64,000 bases of DNA from Alphaproteobacteria bacterium. Its GTDB lineage: Bacteria > Pseudomonadota > Alphaproteobacteria > Micropepsales > Micropepsaceae. Below, piece after piece: positions 43,461 through 54,553 of the stretch. The notes beneath the pieces are model-generated. The model was not told the DNA's origin and ran no database searches. It saw only the letters and a list, made by a program, of their open reading frames with translations. The stretch lies in NCBI GenBank assembly GCA_028871795.1, contig JAGWMG010000008.1, positions 62,001 to 126,000 of the forward strand. The letters are read 5' to 3'. The first letter of the stretch is position 1; each line of letters opens with the position of its first letter. A program made the position numbers and the translations under genes.

Positions 43461-45566
43461 ATGATGGCGACTCGCAGCATCGTGGGCGGCAATCTGGGCG
43501 TTCCAGCCGGCAGTTGGCGCTGGGTGGCGTTTGGTTTCGTCCTTCTGGCGCTGGGCGCGGCCGGGCTGGCGGTGGCGGCGCCCGACGCGGCGCGCTGGGC
43601 AGGCGTGGCCCTGCTCTGCGGCATCATGGCGGTCGGCAGCCTGTTCCTTTATGCCGTGTGGCCGCGCGAATCGATGAGCGCCGCCGAAGCCCGCCGTATC
43701 GCCGAAGCCGCCGCGCGCGCCAACGTCGCCTGGGCGATCACGGGAACGGACGGCGCGGTGCTCGAATGCAACGACGTTTACAGGCGCATGGCGGGCGCCG
43801 CCGATGGAGAATCCGCCGCGCCGCCCGAACTGGCGCTGGCCGGAGAGCCTTCGGCCTCGGTCCTCTATCGCCTGACGCGCGGCGCGGCGGAAGGCGTGGC
43901 GCGCGAGGAATCCTTCACCGTGGCGCCGGGGCTAGAAATCGTCGCCGCCGTGCGCCCCTTGGCCGGCGGGCAGACGACCTGGTGGTTCACGCCGCGTCTG
44001 TCGCCGGGTGCGCGCGCCCCGGCGAAGCCCGCCGCGGCGGCGATGAATCTCGGCGCCAACGACGTCTTCCGCGACGCGCCGATGGGCGTCGCCTTTGCCG
44101 ATGCGAACGGTAGACTGCTCGACGCCAATGCGGCCTTCAAGGCGTTCTTCGGCACCGCCGGCGCGCTCTCCGGGCGCCCGCTTGTCGATCTGGTCGAGCC
44201 TTCCGACCGCGAGCGCGTCGACAGCCTGATGGCCTTGGCGGCGAAAGGAACCGCCGGCATCGGCTCGGCGGAACTGCGCGCGGCCGGACAAGACGAGCGC
44301 ATGGCGGAACTGTTCGCCAGCCCGATGAGCGACGGCCGCGCGATCCTTTATCTGCTCGACGTCTCGGAGCAGAAGGCGCTGGAGATCAAGTTCGCCCAGT
44401 CGCAGAAGATGCAGGCGGTGGGACAGCTGGCCGGCGGCGTGGCGCACGATTTCAACAACCTGCTCACCGTCATCATCGGCAATTCGGAATTCCTGCTAAT
44501 GCGCCATCAGGCGGGCGACCCGTCCTTCAAGGAGATCAACGAAATCCATCAGAACGCGCTACGCGCCGCGACTCTGGTGGGGCAGCTTCTCGCCTTCTCG
44601 CGCAAGCAGACGCTGCAGCCGCGCGTGCTGGCGGTGCGCGACGTGGTGGGCGAGCTGGCGCTGATGCTGCGCCGACTGCTGCGCGAAGGCGTCGATCTGA
44701 AACTGGAGCACGGCGCGCAGGTGTGGCCCGTGCACGCCGACGAAGCCCAACTGTCCAACGCAATCATCAATCTCGTCGTCAACGCGCGCGACGCCATGTC
44801 CAAGGGCGGCACCGTCACCATCCGCACGGCCAACGAAACCGCAACCGCGCCGGCGGCGCTGGGCACCGCCATCATGCCGGCGGGCGACTATGTGCGCATA
44901 GAAGTCGCCGACACCGGCATCGGCATTCCCAAGGAACATCTGGGCAAGATCTTCGATCCCTTCTTCACCACCAAGCCGGTGGGCCAGGGAACCGGCCTGG
45001 GACTTGCCACCGTCTATGGCATCATCAAGCAGACGGGCGGCTTCATCACCGTGGATTCGGAGGTCGGCAAGGGCACGACCTTCACCATCTTCTTGCCGCG
45101 CTTCCGCGCCGAACAGAGCGCCATCCAGGCCGAACCGGAGCGCGCCCAGCCGCGCGACGTCACCGGCCAGGACACCATCCTCTTGGTCGAAGACGAGGAA
45201 GCTGTGCGCAGTTTCGCCGCGCGGGCGCTGCGCATGCGCGGCTACAACGTCATCGAGGCGGCGGGCGGCGAGGAGGCGCTGGAGATCGTGCGCACGGCAT
45301 CGGCGCCGATCCATCTCTTGGTCACCGACGTCGTGATGCCCAACATGGACGGACCGACGCTGGTGCGCGCCGTGCGCCGCATCCGGCCGGAAATGGCGGT
45401 CATTTTCATGTCGGGCTACGCCGAAGAGGCGTTCAGGCGCAACGACGAGAAGGCCGAAGACCTCCACTTCCTGCCCAAGCCGTTCGGACTCAAGCAACTG
45501 GCGGCGAAGGTGAAAGAGGTGCTGTCGGGCGCCCCCGCGCTGAAGCGCGCCGGGATGGGGCAATAG
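43461..45566 (+). CDS. cckA: Hybrid histidine kinase CckA
   Basis: CckA (701 aa) is the kinase/phosphatase at the top of the CtrA phosphorelay. Two membrane helices (about 20-40 and 47-66) are followed by two PAS-like domains (about 75-175 and 195-300), a HisKA domain with phospho-His329 ([11 protein letters not shown]), a HATPase domain ([30 protein letters not shown]) and a C-terminal receiver with Asp623 ([11 protein letters not shown]). In Caulobacter, CckA passes phosphate to ChpT and on to CtrA and CpdR. The flhB-cckA neighbour pair is typical. The membrane part is short, as expected. Confidence 0.95.
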   Translation: MMATRSIVGGNLGVPAGSWRWVAFGFVLLALGAAGLAVAAPDAARWAGVALLCGIMAVGSLFLYAVWPRESMSAAEARRIAEAAARANVAWAITGTDGAVLECNDVYRRMAGAADGESAAPPELALAGEPSASVLYRLTRGAAEGVAREESFTVAPGLEIVAAVRPLAGGQTTWWFTPRLSPGARAPAKPAAAAMNLGANDVFRDAPMGVAFADANGRLLDANAAFKAFFGTAGALSGRPLVDLVEPSDRERVDSLMALAAKGTAGIGSAELRAAGQDERMAELFASPMSDGRAILYLLDVSEQKALEIKFAQSQKMQAVGQLAGGVAHDFNNLLTVIIGNSEFLLMRHQAGDPSFKEINEIHQNALRAATLVGQLLAFSRKQTLQPRVLAVRDVVGELALMLRRLLREGVDLKLEHGAQVWPVHADEAQLSNAIINLVVNARDAMSKGGTVTIRTANETATAPAALGTAIMPAGDYVRIEVADTGIGIPKEHLGKIFDPFFTTKPVGQGTGLGLATVYGIIKQTGGFITVDSEVGKGTTFTIFLPRFRAEQSAIQAEPERAQPRDVTGQDTILLVEDEEAVRSFAARALRMRGYNVIEAAGGEEALEIVRTASAPIHLLVTDVVMPNMDGPTLVRAVRRIRPEMAVIFMSGYAEEAFRRNDEKAEDLHFLPKPFGLKQLAAKVKEVLSGAPALKRAGMGQ

Positions 45567-45638
45567 GGCCAGTCCTTTGGCCTTTGTCTGGGCACAATCA
45601 GGGCCTATGAACATCGGGAAACCCCGAGAGCGTCCTTT

Positions 45639-45773
45639 ATGCCCAAGCTTCCAAGTATGTCCGCGGCTGCCGTCCTGAAGCGGTATGCCATGACAAAGGC
45701 CCAGCAAGCGGAGAGGGCAAAGGAGCCGCCTCCTGCTCCGGTCGTCAAAGTGCGAATGGCAAAGCCGAGGTAA
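45639..45773 (+). CDS. Possible 44-residue small protein
   Basis: A short open frame encoding a basic, Ala/Pro/Lys-rich product (MPKLPSMSAAAVLKRYAM...). The ribosome site is poor. It fills an otherwise empty gap between cckA and the convergent HPt gene. It may be chance; listed because nothing else explains the gap. Confidence 0.2.
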   Translation: MPKLPSMSAAAVLKRYAMTKAQQAERAKEPPPAPVVKVRMAKPR

Positions 45774-45821
45774 GGCCGCGAAAGGCGCGCTTTATCCCAG
45801 CGTCCGGCGCGAAGGAGCGCT

Positions 45822-46208
45822 CTACGCCCGTTCGGCAACCGGCGCCGTTCGCGCGGCGAGCCAGGCGCGCAGGGCATCGCAGGCGGCGCGGCCGGCGGTC
45901 TGCAACTCCTCGATCCGCTCCGCGACCACGGCGCGATCGCCGTTGCGGCAGGCTTCTTCGAGGCGGCGGGCGCTGATGCTGACGGCCATGGCGCCGACAT
46001 TTCCCGCCGTGCTCACCAGCACGTGCGCCGAGCACGCCACGCCGGCCAGGTCCGTGGCCGCGCCGGCGATGGCCGCCAGCCTTGCGTCCGCATCCGTCAG
46101 ACACATTTCCACGAAGGCGTTGACCTCGGCGAATGGAAGGACGCCGTCGAGGCTCCGCAGTTTCTCGAGATCCAGGATGGAATCGTCGGCCAGCGTCGAA
46201 TTTTTCAT
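45822..46208 (-). CDS. HPt-domain phosphotransfer protein
   Basis: 128 aa consisting mostly of an HPt helical domain: LDLEKLRSLDGVLPFAEVNAFVEM, then the phospho-site region SAHVLVSTAGNVGA, which matches the A-H-x-L-K-G-S-x-G-N-x-G pattern but has Val and Ser/Thr for the usual Lys-Gly, and LEEACRNGD with ERIEELQTAGRAACDALRAW. A protein like this can pass phosphate between a hybrid kinase and a regulator; cckA is the adjacent gene but runs in the opposite direction. It is not ChpT, which is a larger kinase-like fold. ATG 46208. Confidence 0.8.
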   Translation of the reverse strand: MKNSTLADDSILDLEKLRSLDGVLPFAEVNAFVEMCLTDADARLAAIAGAATDLAGVACSAHVLVSTAGNVGAMAVSISARRLEEACRNGDRAVVAERIEELQTAGRAACDALRAWLAARTAPVAERA

Positions 46209-46548
46209 AGCAACCCTCGGTACGAGCGGGCGCCGTCCGCGCGGCCCGCGGACGAATGCCGGGACTTCGGTTCGCACCGCCGCCATTGCGGTTTGCAGCA
46301 AGACACCACACCAAGTGGGACTGATTAGAGGCGGCGTGCGGTTAAGGTGGTACTAACACTTCGCCGTGTCGGAATCGGGTTCAAAAAAAATCGAACGATA
46401 GTGGAACGGTATTACTTTTTATCGTTTAATATCATTTTGTTAGATACCACTTGCCAATAGGAACAAACCATGTACTTTATCCTTCATCCCGGCGGCGAGA
46501 AATTCATTGGGAATAGGGCGCGCGCCGTGGAATAAGGAGGGCGATCAC
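46209..46548. promoter_or_regulatory. HPt / recA divergent control region
   Basis: 340 bp without a gene. It contains the LexA box described separately, an AT-rich stretch (46381-46470), and TTAA-N7-CTAA (46342-46356), one mismatch from a CtrA box. AAGGAGG for recA is at its right end. No other strong signal is seen. Confidence 0.5.
46393..46407. promoter_or_regulatory. LexA SOS box of recA
   Basis: GAAC-N7-GAAC (GAACGATAGTGGAAC), the direct-repeat operator used by LexA in alphaproteobacteria, 142 bp upstream of the recA start. A further GTTC (46379-46382) precedes it. Confidence 0.8.
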
Positions 46549-47628
46549 ATGAGTCAGGCGGCATTGCGCGTCGTGGGCAAGGAAGACGCATCCGACAAGA
46601 AACGCGCGCTGGAAGCCGCGCTCAGCCAGATCGACCGCGCCTTCGGCAAGGGCTCGGTGATGAAGCTCGGCCAACGCGATCCCGTGACGGAGGCCGACAC
46701 GGTTTCCACCGGATCGCTGGGGCTGGACATCGCGCTGGGCATCGGCGGGCTGCCGCGCGGGCGCGTGATCGAGATCTACGGGCCAGAATCCTCCGGCAAG
46801 ACGACGCTGGCGCTGCATGCCGTCGCCGAAACGCAGAAGAAAGGCGGCATCGCCGCCTACATCGACGCCGAGCACGCGCTCGATCCCGGCTACGCCAGGA
46901 AGCTGGGCGTCGACATCGACGAGCTTCTCATTTCGCAGCCCGACACCGGCGAGCAGGCGCTGGAGATCACCGATACGCTGGTACGCTCCGGCGGCGTCGA
47001 CATCGTCGTCATCGACTCGGTCGCGGCGCTGACGCCCAAGGCCGAACTCGAAGGCGAGATGGGCGATCAGTTGCCCGGCCTGCAGGCCCGCCTGATGAGC
47101 CAGGCCCTGCGCAAGCTGACCGGTTCGATCTCCAAGTCCAACACCATCGTCGTCTTCATCAACCAGATCCGCATGAAGATCGGCATCATGTTCGGCAATC
47201 CGGAAACCACCACCGGCGGCAACGCGCTGAAATTCTATTCTTCCGTTCGCCTCGACATCCGCCGCATCGGCGCCATCAAGGACCGCGACGAGGTGGTGGG
47301 CAATCAGACCCGCGTGAAGGTGGTCAAGAACAAGGTCGCTCCGCCCTTCAAGCAAGTCGAGTTCGACATCATGTACGGCCAGGGCATCTCCAAGTCCGGC
47401 GAGCTTCTGGATCTGGGTGTCAAGGCTGGGATCGTGGAGAAGTCCGGCTCCTGGTTCTCCCATGACGGCACGCGAATCGGCCAGGGGCGCGAAGCGGCCA
47501 AGCAATATCTCGAAACCAACAAGGACGCCGCGGCCAAGATCGAGGCCGCGATCCGCCAGAACGCCGGCCTAATCGGCCAGAGCCTGGCGCTTGGCGGCGA
47601 CGAACCGACGGAGGCTGCCGAAAGCTAA
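46549..47628 (+). CDS. recA: Recombinase RecA
   Basis: RecA (359 aa), strand-exchange ATPase and SOS co-protease. Walker A GPESSGKT (78-85), the Walker B region [21 protein letters not shown] and the L2-region pattern [27 protein letters not shown] (landmarks [12 protein letters not shown] and GGNALKFY) are intact. The ATG at 46549 has a full AAGGAGG site; an upstream ATG at 46507 is not needed. An SOS box lies upstream. Confidence 0.98.
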   Translation: MSQAALRVVGKEDASDKKRALEAALSQIDRAFGKGSVMKLGQRDPVTEADTVSTGSLGLDIALGIGGLPRGRVIEIYGPESSGKTTLALHAVAETQKKGGIAAYIDAEHALDPGYARKLGVDIDELLISQPDTGEQALEITDTLVRSGGVDIVVIDSVAALTPKAELEGEMGDQLPGLQARLMSQALRKLTGSISKSNTIVVFINQIRMKIGIMFGNPETTTGGNALKFYSSVRLDIRRIGAIKDRDEVVGNQTRVKVVKNKVAPPFKQVEFDIMYGQGISKSGELLDLGVKAGIVEKSGSWFSHDGTRIGQGREAAKQYLETNKDAAAKIEAAIRQNAGLIGQSLALGGDEPTEAAES

Positions 47629-47672
47629 GCGCAATCCGGCGAAGTGGAAACCGGTTCGCCGTCAGATTGCGC
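47629..47672. repeat. Hairpin 1 after recA
   Basis: 15 bases (47629-47643) pair with 47655-47661 and 47665-47672 around a 3-nt bulge, starting 1 nt after the recA stop. It can serve as the recA terminator although no T-run follows. Confidence 0.6.
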
Positions 47673-47685
47673 GACAATTAAAGAA

Positions 47686-47717
47686 CCCAGCGCACGATCT
47701 CTAGATCGTGCGCTGGG
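47686..47717. repeat. Hairpin 2: 15-bp perfect inverted repeat
   Basis: 47686-47700 is the exact reverse complement of 47703-47717 with only 2 bases between. Such a tight palindrome could form a cruciform in DNA or a stable RNA stem. Confidence 0.7.
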
Positions 47718-47757
47718 ACCCTGTCCGTTCCCTTATTGGCATGAGGGAGCGACTCCA

Positions 47758-47791
47758 GAAAGGGCGTGCCGGGCGACCGGCGCGCCCTTTC
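47758..47791. repeat. Hairpin 3 before alaS
   Basis: GAAAGGGCG (47758-47766) pairs with CGCCCTTTC (47783-47791). It lies 70 bp upstream of the alaS start. Confidence 0.5.
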
Positions 47792-47860
47792 GCCAATCCC
47801 CCTGCGGCCAATATTTCCCCCCGGGATGACAAGATTTTGGGCGGCGGCTACAACGTCTCC

Positions 47861-50503
47861 ATGAAGAGTCTCTCCGACATCCGGGCCGGTTTCCTGGAAT
47901 TCTTCCGCGAGCGGGTACACACCATCGTGCCCTCTTCGCCGCTGGTGCCGCGCAACGACCCCACGCTCTTGTTCACCAACGCGGGCATGGTGCAGTTCAA
48001 AAACGTCTTCACCGGCGCCGAGAAACGCACCTACGCCCGCGCCACCTCGGTGCAGAAATGCGTGCGCGCCGGAGGCAAGCACAACGACCTCGACAATGTC
48101 GGCTATACGGCCCGCCACCACACCTTCTTCGAGATGCTGGGGAACTTCTCCTTCGGCGATTACTTCAAGGAGGAGGCGATCAACTTCGCCTGGGATTTCG
48201 TCACCAGGACGGCGGCGCTGACCAAAGACAGGCTGTTGGTCACGATCCATCCCACCGACGAACAGGCGCGCGCGCTATGGAAGAAGATCGCGGGGCTTCC
48301 CGACGCGCGCATCATCGGCCACGGCGATAATCTGTGGGCGATGGGGCCGGTGGGTCCGTGCGGCTTCTGCTCGGAGATCTTCTACGACCAGGGACCCTCG
48401 GTCGGCGGCGGCCCGCCCGGCAGCGCGCAAGAGGACGGTGACCGCTTCCTCGAATTCTGGAATCTCGTTTTCATGCAGTTCGAGCAGGTGGACGAGAACA
48501 CCCGCGTCGACCTGCCCAAGCCTTCCATCGACACCGGACTGGGGCTGGAGCGCCTCGCCGCCATCCGCCAGGGCGTGCACAACAACTACGACATCGATCT
48601 GTTCCGCCACATCATCGAAATGTCCGTCGAACTGTCGGGTGCCGCGGCCGCGGGTGCGGCACTCTCAAGCCACCGCGTCATCGCCGACCATCTGCGCTCG
48701 ACCTCGTTTCTGATCGCCGACGGCGTGCTGCCTTCGAACGAAGGGCGCGGCTACGTGCTTCGCCGCATCATGCGCCGCGGCATGCGCCACGCGCATCTGA
48801 TCGGCTCCAAGGAGCCGCTGATGTATCGCCTGGTGCCGGCGCTGGTCGCCGAGATGGGCACCGCCTATCCGGAATTGATGCGCGCCGAAGCGCTGATCGC
48901 CGAAACGCTTAAGCTCGAAGAGACCCGCTTCCGCGAAACGCTGGCGCGCGGGCTGAAGCTGCTCGACGAAGCCACTGGCGCGATGAAGGCGGGCGACAGC
49001 CTAGCGGGCGAGGTCGCCTTCAAGCTCTACGACACGTTCGGCTTCCCGCTCGACCTGACGCAGGACGCGCTGAAGTCGCGCAGCATTGGGGTCGATACCG
49101 AAGGCTTCCATGCGGCGATGGCCAAGCAGAAGGCCGACGCACGCAAGGCCTGGGCCGGATCGGGGGAAGCTGCCACCGACGCGCAATGGTTCGCGCTCCT
49201 CGACGAGATCGGCAAGACGGAGTTCCTGGGCTACGACAGCGAAGAGGCCGAAGGCACGGTCGTCGCGTTGCTGAAGGATGGCGAACGAATTCAAAAAACC
49301 AAGGCAGGCGACACCGTCCTGATGCTGACCAATCAGACGCCGTTCTATGCCGAATCCGGCGGCCAGGTGGGCGATGCCGGCACGCTCAAATCCGCGCGCG
49401 CCGAAGGCAAAATCACCGACACCGAAAAGAAGCTCGGCGCCCTGCACGTCCATGTGGTCGCGTTGACCAAAGGCGATTTGCGGCCGGGCGACTCCGTGGA
49501 CCTGAAGGTCGACGGCGAGCGCCGCCGCGCCACGCGCGCCAACCACTCGGCGACGCATCTTCTGCACGCGGCGCTCAAGCGCGTGCTCGGCGCGCACGTT
49601 TCGCAAAAGGGCTCGCTGGTGGCACCCGACCGGCTGCGCTTCGATTTCAGCCATCCCAAGCCGGTCACGACGGACGAACTCGAACGCGTCGAAATCCTGG
49701 TCAACGACGTCGTGCGCCAGAACAGCGATGTCGCCACCCGCCTGATGCCGACCGACAAGGCGATCGCGGCGGGCGCCGAAGCCTTGTTCGGCGAGAAATA
49801 CGGCGACGAGGTGCGCGTGCTGACCATGGGCGAAGATGCCGACAAACCCTATTCGGTGGAACTGTGCGGCGGCACGCATGTGCGCCGGCTGGGCGACATC
49901 GGGCTGTTCACGATCCTGTCGGAAGGCGCGGTGGCGTCGGGGGTTCGCCGTATCGAGGCGCTGACCAGCGAAGGGGCGCGGCAATATCTTTCGCACCAAG
50001 CGGAGCTGGCGCGCGAGGCGGCGGCGGCGCTGAAGACGAACGTGGCGGAATTGCCCGCGCGCGTGGCCCAGCTTGCCGACGACCGCCGGCGCCTGGAACG
50101 CGAGCTTAGCGAAACGAAAAAGGCTCTCGCCCTCGCCGGCCCCGCAAGCGGCGGAAACGGCGGCGATGTCAAAACGATCGCGGGAATCTCGACGGTGTTG
50201 CGCGTCGTGGAAGGCGTCGCCGCGAAGGACCTGAAAGGCCTCGCCGACGACGCCAAAGCAAAACTCGGGTCCGGTGTCGTGGCCTTCGTCGCCGTGGCGG
50301 ACGGCAAGGCGTCGCTCGTCGTCGGCGTCACCGACGACCTGAAGAACCGCTTCAGCGCCGTCGATCTGGTGCGGCTGGGCGCCGAAGCGTTGGGCGGCAA
50401 AGGCGGCGGCGGACGTGCCGACATGGCCCAAGCCGGCGGGCCCGACGGTACCCGCGCCGCCGCCGCGCTGGCGGCCATCGAGAAACGTCTCGCGGCACCT
50501 TGA
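47861..50503 (+). CDS. alaS: Alanyl-tRNA synthetase
   Basis: AlaS (880 aa). The class II catalytic core ([57 protein letters not shown]), the editing domain with HSATH and CGGTH metal ligands, and the C-terminal DHHA1-type domain ([13 protein letters not shown]) are all present. The ATG at 47861 gives the family N-terminus; the ribosome site is weak, so the long leader with its hairpins may matter for control. Confidence 0.97.
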   Translation: MKSLSDIRAGFLEFFRERVHTIVPSSPLVPRNDPTLLFTNAGMVQFKNVFTGAEKRTYARATSVQKCVRAGGKHNDLDNVGYTARHHTFFEMLGNFSFGDYFKEEAINFAWDFVTRTAALTKDRLLVTIHPTDEQARALWKKIAGLPDARIIGHGDNLWAMGPVGPCGFCSEIFYDQGPSVGGGPPGSAQEDGDRFLEFWNLVFMQFEQVDENTRVDLPKPSIDTGLGLERLAAIRQGVHNNYDIDLFRHIIEMSVELSGAAAAGAALSSHRVIADHLRSTSFLIADGVLPSNEGRGYVLRRIMRRGMRHAHLIGSKEPLMYRLVPALVAEMGTAYPELMRAEALIAETLKLEETRFRETLARGLKLLDEATGAMKAGDSLAGEVAFKLYDTFGFPLDLTQDALKSRSIGVDTEGFHAAMAKQKADARKAWAGSGEAATDAQWFALLDEIGKTEFLGYDSEEAEGTVVALLKDGERIQKTKAGDTVLMLTNQTPFYAESGGQVGDAGTLKSARAEGKITDTEKKLGALHVHVVALTKGDLRPGDSVDLKVDGERRRATRANHSATHLLHAALKRVLGAHVSQKGSLVAPDRLRFDFSHPKPVTTDELERVEILVNDVVRQNSDVATRLMPTDKAIAAGAEALFGEKYGDEVRVLTMGEDADKPYSVELCGGTHVRRLGDIGLFTILSEGAVASGVRRIEALTSEGARQYLSHQAELAREAAAALKTNVAELPARVAQLADDRRRLERELSETKKALALAGPASGGNGGDVKTIAGISTVLRVVEGVAAKDLKGLADDAKAKLGSGVVAFVAVADGKASLVVGVTDDLKNRFSAVDLVRLGAEALGGKGGGGRADMAQAGGPDGTRAAAALAAIEKRLAAP

Positions 50504-51759
50504 AAGGGGCTATCACGGCCAGGATCGCGAAATATCGAAGCTTCCGCCGCCAAGTCTATCTGGTGCTCGAAGGCGGACACACCGGCGGACCGGTCGGCCG
50601 TTTCGTCGAAAGCTTCCTAATTATTCTCATCATCCTCAATGTCGTCGGCTTCACGCTGCAAAGCGTGCCGTCCATCCGCCAGCCATACTGGTTCGATCTC
50701 GACGTGTTCGAAGCGGTTTCCGTCGCGATCTTCACCGTCGAATACGGACTGAGGCTTTGGGTTTCCGTGGAGGACCCGCTGATCCGCGAGATGGGCCGCT
50801 GGCGCGGCCGCCTCGGCGCGGCCCTCAAGCCCCTGATGCTGATAGATTTCTTCGCGGTGGCGCCGGTTTATTTCACGCTGTTCTTCCCGGCCCTCGATTT
50901 GCGCTTCCTGAGGCTGGTGCGGCTTCTGCGCCTTCTCAAGATCGCACGCTATTCGCCGGCGCTGTCGACACTGGGCCGGGTGGTGGTGAACGAGCGGCGT
51001 GCGCTGTTCGGCACCCTGCTGGTGTTGCTCTGCGCCACCATCTTCGCCGCCGCCGCCATGCACGCCGTGGAAGGCGCGGTGCAGCCCGAGCGCTTCGGCA
51101 CCATACCGAGCTCCATGTGGTGGGCGATCGCGACGCTGACCACCGTCGGCTACGGCGACGCCGTGCCGATCACGTTTCTGGGCCGGCTGGTGGCCGGCTG
51201 CACCATGGTCGTCGGTCTGGGCATCCTGGCTTTGCCGGTAGGCATCGTGGCGACCGGCTTCATGGACACGATCCGCCGGCGCGATTTCGTCGTCACTTTC
51301 GGCATGCTGGCGCGCGTACCCCTGTTCAAGGATTTCGACGCGCACTTGTTGAGCGAAATCCTGGACCTGCTGCGCGCGCAGTCGGTGTCGAAGGGCGACA
51401 TCATCGCCGTGAAGGGCGCCCCCGCCCATGCTATGTACTTCATCGTTTCGGGCCAAGTCGAGGCCGAGCTTCCGCATCGCAACATCCGCTTCGGCCCGGG
51501 CGATTTCTTCGGCGAACTGGCGTTGCTGCACGAAACGCAGCGCCGGGCGACGCTCGTGGCGCTATCGCAATGCCGCCTGCTGGCGCTGGCCGCGGAGGAT
51601 TTCGCCATGCTGATCCGCAAGCACCCCGCGCTCAAGAAGCGCCTCGAGGAGGCGGCCCAGGAGCACATCAAGGCCTATGGCGGCGACGAAAGCGACTTCA
51701 CGCGGTCGGAAATGGCCGCCGCCGGCAAAGTCCACGGCTGGTTCCGAGAGGACGATTAG
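50500..51759 (+). CDS. Cyclic-nucleotide-gated potassium channel (MlotiK1-type)
   Basis: 419 aa. Six membrane segments: S1 (about 38-55), S2 (about 70-88), S3 (about 112-128), an Arg-rich S4 ([18 protein letters not shown], about 134-151), S5 (about 170-188) and S6 (about 228-250), with the K+ filter TVGYGD at 215-220. A cytoplasmic cyclic-nucleotide-binding domain follows (about 280-390, including [20 protein letters not shown] with the Arg of the phosphate cassette). The TTG start overlaps the alaS stop, so it is coupled to alaS. Family examples open with cAMP. Confidence 0.92.
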   Translation: MKGAITARIAKYRSFRRQVYLVLEGGHTGGPVGRFVESFLIILIILNVVGFTLQSVPSIRQPYWFDLDVFEAVSVAIFTVEYGLRLWVSVEDPLIREMGRWRGRLGAALKPLMLIDFFAVAPVYFTLFFPALDLRFLRLVRLLRLLKIARYSPALSTLGRVVVNERRALFGTLLVLLCATIFAAAAMHAVEGAVQPERFGTIPSSMWWAIATLTTVGYGDAVPITFLGRLVAGCTMVVGLGILALPVGIVATGFMDTIRRRDFVVTFGMLARVPLFKDFDAHLLSEILDLLRAQSVSKGDIIAVKGAPAHAMYFIVSGQVEAELPHRNIRFGPGDFFGELALLHETQRRATLVALSQCRLLALAAEDFAMLIRKHPALKKRLEEAAQEHIKAYGGDESDFTRSEMAAAGKVHGWFREDD

Positions 51760-51767
51760 AGAAACCG

Positions 51768-52148
51768 TCAGGCCTTGAAATAGACGCAGAGCTTGTTGCC
51801 GGTGGGATCGCGCAGATAAGCCCCGTAGAAGCTGGTCGAATCCGCCGGACGCGGGCCGGGCTTGCCTTCGTCGCTGCCGCCATGGGCGAGCCCCGCCGCG
51901 TGCGCCGCATCCACTTCGGCTTTGGAATGGCCCTTGAACGCCAGCATGCTGCCATTGCCGAAAGTCGCGGGCTTCTTGTCGTGCGGCGGGCAGACATAGC
52001 AGTAGTGGCTGTCCTCGCCCTTGGGGCCGTAACCGATCCAGCCGTTGTCGGCGAATTTGCGCTCGTCGCCCAGCGCCCCCAAAACCGCATCGTAGAACTT
52101 GCCCGACGCCGCCGTATCGAGTGCGCCGATGGTGACGTAACCGATCAT
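51768..52148 (-). CDS. VOC family (glyoxalase/bleomycin-resistance fold) protein
   Basis: 126 aa: MIGYVTIGALDTAASGKFYDAVLGALG, GPKGEDSHYCYVCPPHD, and AYLRDPTGNKLCVYF at the end, typical of the small VOC enzymes with two beta-alpha-beta-beta-beta repeats. Substrate unknown. GGAGG lies 7 nt before the ATG at 52148. Confidence 0.85.
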   Translation of the reverse strand: MIGYVTIGALDTAASGKFYDAVLGALGDERKFADNGWIGYGPKGEDSHYCYVCPPHDKKPATFGNGSMLAFKGHSKAEVDAAHAAGLAHGGSDEGKPGPRPADSTSFYGAYLRDPTGNKLCVYFKA

Positions 52149-52238
52149 GCCGTTCCTCCGAAAAATTGCTCCGAAAACTCTATCCAATTGATACGAACAA
52201 ATCAAGAACAAATTTACGTGAATTGGAAACCAAACCGG

Positions 52239-53450
52239 CTACCCCATCGCCTTCTTCAGGTTCTCGTCCACCTTGTCGAGGAAGGCTTCGGTGGTCAGCC
52301 ATTTCTGCTCGGGACCGACGAGCAGCGCCAGGTCCTTGGTCATAAAGCCCTGCTCCACCGTATCGACGCAGACCTTCTCCAGCGTGCCGGCGAACTTCGC
52401 CAGCCGCTCGTTGCCGTCGAGCTTGGCGCGATGGGCCAGCCCGCGCGTCCAGGCAAAGATCGAGGCGATGGAATTGGTCGAGGTGGAATTGCCCTTCTGA
52501 TGCTCGCGATAATGGCGCGTCACGGTGCCGTGCGCGGCTTCCGCCTCCACCGTCCTGCCGTCGGGCGTCATCAAGACGCTGGTCATCAGCCCCAGCGAGC
52601 CGTAGCCCTGCGCCACGGTGTCCGACTGCACGTCGCCGTCGTAATTCTTGCAGGCCCAGACATAGCCGCCGCTCCACTTGAGCGCGCTCGCCACCATGTC
52701 GTCGATCAGCCGATGCTCGTAGGTGATGGCCGCGGCCTTGAACGGGCCCGCGAACTCCGCCTCGAACACCTCCTGGAACAAATCCTTGAAGCGGCCGTCA
52801 TAGGCCTTGAGGATGGTGTTCTTGGTGGAAAGATAGAGCGGATATTTGCGCCCCAGCGCGTAGTTCATCGAGGCGCGCGCGAAATCGCGGATCGACGCGT
52901 CGAGATTGTACATCGCCAGCGCCACGCCCGACGCCGGATAGTCGAACACCTCGTGCTCGATGGTCTTTCCGTCATGGCCGGTGAACACCATCTTCAGCTT
53001 GCCCGGACCCGGCACGCGGAAATCGGTGGCGCGGTACTGATCGCCATAGGCGTGGCGGCCGATGACGATGGGCTTGGTCCAGCCCGGCACCAGGCGCGGC
53101 ACGTTCTTGCAGATGATCGGCTCGCGGAAGATCACCCCGCCCAGGATGTTGCGGATGGTGCCGTTGGGCGACTTCCACATCTTCTTGAGATGGAATTCCT
53201 TCACCCGGGCTTCGTCGGGGGTGATGGTGGCGCATTTGACGCCGACGCCATGCTTCTTAATCGCCTCCGCCGCGTCCACGGTCACCTGGTCGGAGGTCGC
53301 ATCGCGATGCTCGATGCCGAGGTCGTAATAGTCGAGCTTGATGTCCAGATAGGGCAGGATCAGCTTGTGCTTGATGAGGTCCCAGATGATGCGGGTCATC
53401 TCGTCGCCGTCGAGTTCGACGACGGGGTTTGCTACTCTGATCTTGTCCAT
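52239..53450 (-). CDS. icd: NADP-dependent isocitrate dehydrogenase
   Basis: 403 aa, TCA-cycle enzyme converting isocitrate to 2-oxoglutarate, of the homodimeric type shared with eukaryotes and alphaproteobacteria. [22 protein letters not shown] is the N-terminal signature; [19 protein letters not shown] and the NADP-binding end ([19 protein letters not shown]) are diagnostic. Monocistronic, diverging from the beta-propeller gene. Confidence 0.97.
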   Translation of the reverse strand: MDKIRVANPVVELDGDEMTRIIWDLIKHKLILPYLDIKLDYYDLGIEHRDATSDQVTVDAAEAIKKHGVGVKCATITPDEARVKEFHLKKMWKSPNGTIRNILGGVIFREPIICKNVPRLVPGWTKPIVIGRHAYGDQYRATDFRVPGPGKLKMVFTGHDGKTIEHEVFDYPASGVALAMYNLDASIRDFARASMNYALGRKYPLYLSTKNTILKAYDGRFKDLFQEVFEAEFAGPFKAAAITYEHRLIDDMVASALKWSGGYVWACKNYDGDVQSDTVAQGYGSLGLMTSVLMTPDGRTVEAEAAHGTVTRHYREHQKGNSTSTNSIASIFAWTRGLAHRAKLDGNERLAKFAGTLEKVCVDTVEQGFMTKDLALLVGPEQKWLTTEAFLDKVDENLKKAMG

Positions 53451-53526
53451 GGAACTCCTCGGAAGGGCGTGGCGCAGATGCGCGATATAGCGGGGTCAGG
53501 TTGGTGCGTCAAAGAGAACTAGGATC

Positions 53527-54543
53527 GTGAAATTTGTCCTGACAGCCTTCTTGTTGCTCGTCGTATGGGATAGCCGACCGGCGCAGGCGGCGGGCGGATT
53601 GCCGCTCAGGCTGGTCGCGGATGTGCCTTTGTCCGGAAGCATCGCGCGGTTCGATTATCTGAGCGTCGATCCGGCCTCGCGGCGGCTTTTCATTTCCCAC
53701 ATGGGCGCGGGGCGCGTGATCGTGTTCGACCTGGCGGCACGGCGCGAAGTCGCGAATCTGCCGGGATTTCCCGGCGCCACCGGGATCACCGTTGTGGGAC
53801 CGTTGCATCGCGTTTTCGTCAGCGTCACGGGCGGCTGGTTGAACAGCGTGATCGGTGGCGGAAAAATCACCGCCGTCGATGAGCAGACGCTGAGAACCGC
53901 CTGGACCGTACCAGCCGGTCGTTTCCCGGACGGCAGCGCCTTCGTTGCCGGGCGTCTGTTTGTCTCCGACGAGAGCGGCCGGCAGGAGATCGTCATCGAC
54001 GCGCGCGCAGGCAAATCCGTCGCCACGATTCCGCTTGGCGGCGAAGCGGGCATGACCGCCTTTGATCCAGCCGGCGGGCGCATCTACGTCAACGTCCAGA
54101 CCGCCGGCGAGCTGGTGGCCATCGATCCAGAAAGCGCCCGGATCGCCGATCGCACGACGTTGCCGGTGGCGTGCAAGAACAATCACGGCCTCTCGATCGA
54201 CGCCGCCTCGCGCCGTGCCTTCATCGCCTGCGACGGCAACGCCACCTTGTTGGTGTTCGATCTATCCGCCATGAAAACGATCCAAACGTTTGCGGTCGGC
54301 GACGAGCCCGACGTGCTGGCGGTCGATGCGCAGCGCCGCCGCCTTTATGTCGCCAGCGAAAGCGGAACGGTTTCGGTCTTCGACATCTCCCTGCAGCGTA
54401 TCGTCAAGCTCGGCGAAGGACCGGCGGGCGGCGACGCGCACTCCGTCGCTGTGGACCCCGCGACCGGACTGGTCTATCTGCCACTCAGGAACCGGAACGG
54501 ACATCCGGTCTTGCGGATCATGGAATACGTTCCTGCACGGTGA
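53527..54543 (+). CDS. Secreted YncE-like beta-propeller protein
   Basis: 338 aa with a signal peptide (about 1-21, ending AQAA). The rest is a seven-bladed propeller of YVTN/YncE type: repeated modules such as YLSVDPASRRLFISHMGAGRVIVFDL, AVDAQRRRLYVASESGTVSVFDI and AVDPATGLVYLPLRN. Such proteins bind partners or metals in the periplasm; exact role unknown. GTG start at 53527. It is 10 nt before trmJ. Confidence 0.75.
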   Translation: MKFVLTAFLLLVVWDSRPAQAAGGLPLRLVADVPLSGSIARFDYLSVDPASRRLFISHMGAGRVIVFDLAARREVANLPGFPGATGITVVGPLHRVFVSVTGGWLNSVIGGGKITAVDEQTLRTAWTVPAGRFPDGSAFVAGRLFVSDESGRQEIVIDARAGKSVATIPLGGEAGMTAFDPAGGRIYVNVQTAGELVAIDPESARIADRTTLPVACKNNHGLSIDAASRRAFIACDGNATLLVFDLSAMKTIQTFAVGDEPDVLAVDAQRRRLYVASESGTVSVFDISLQRIVKLGEGPAGGDAHSVAVDPATGLVYLPLRNRNGHPVLRIMEYVPAR

Positions 54544-54553
54544 ACAGCAATTG

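Noticed and set aside
47708-47860. N-terminal extension of alaS by 51 codons
   Set aside because: It would run through hairpin 3 and the conserved AlaS N-terminus begins at 47861.
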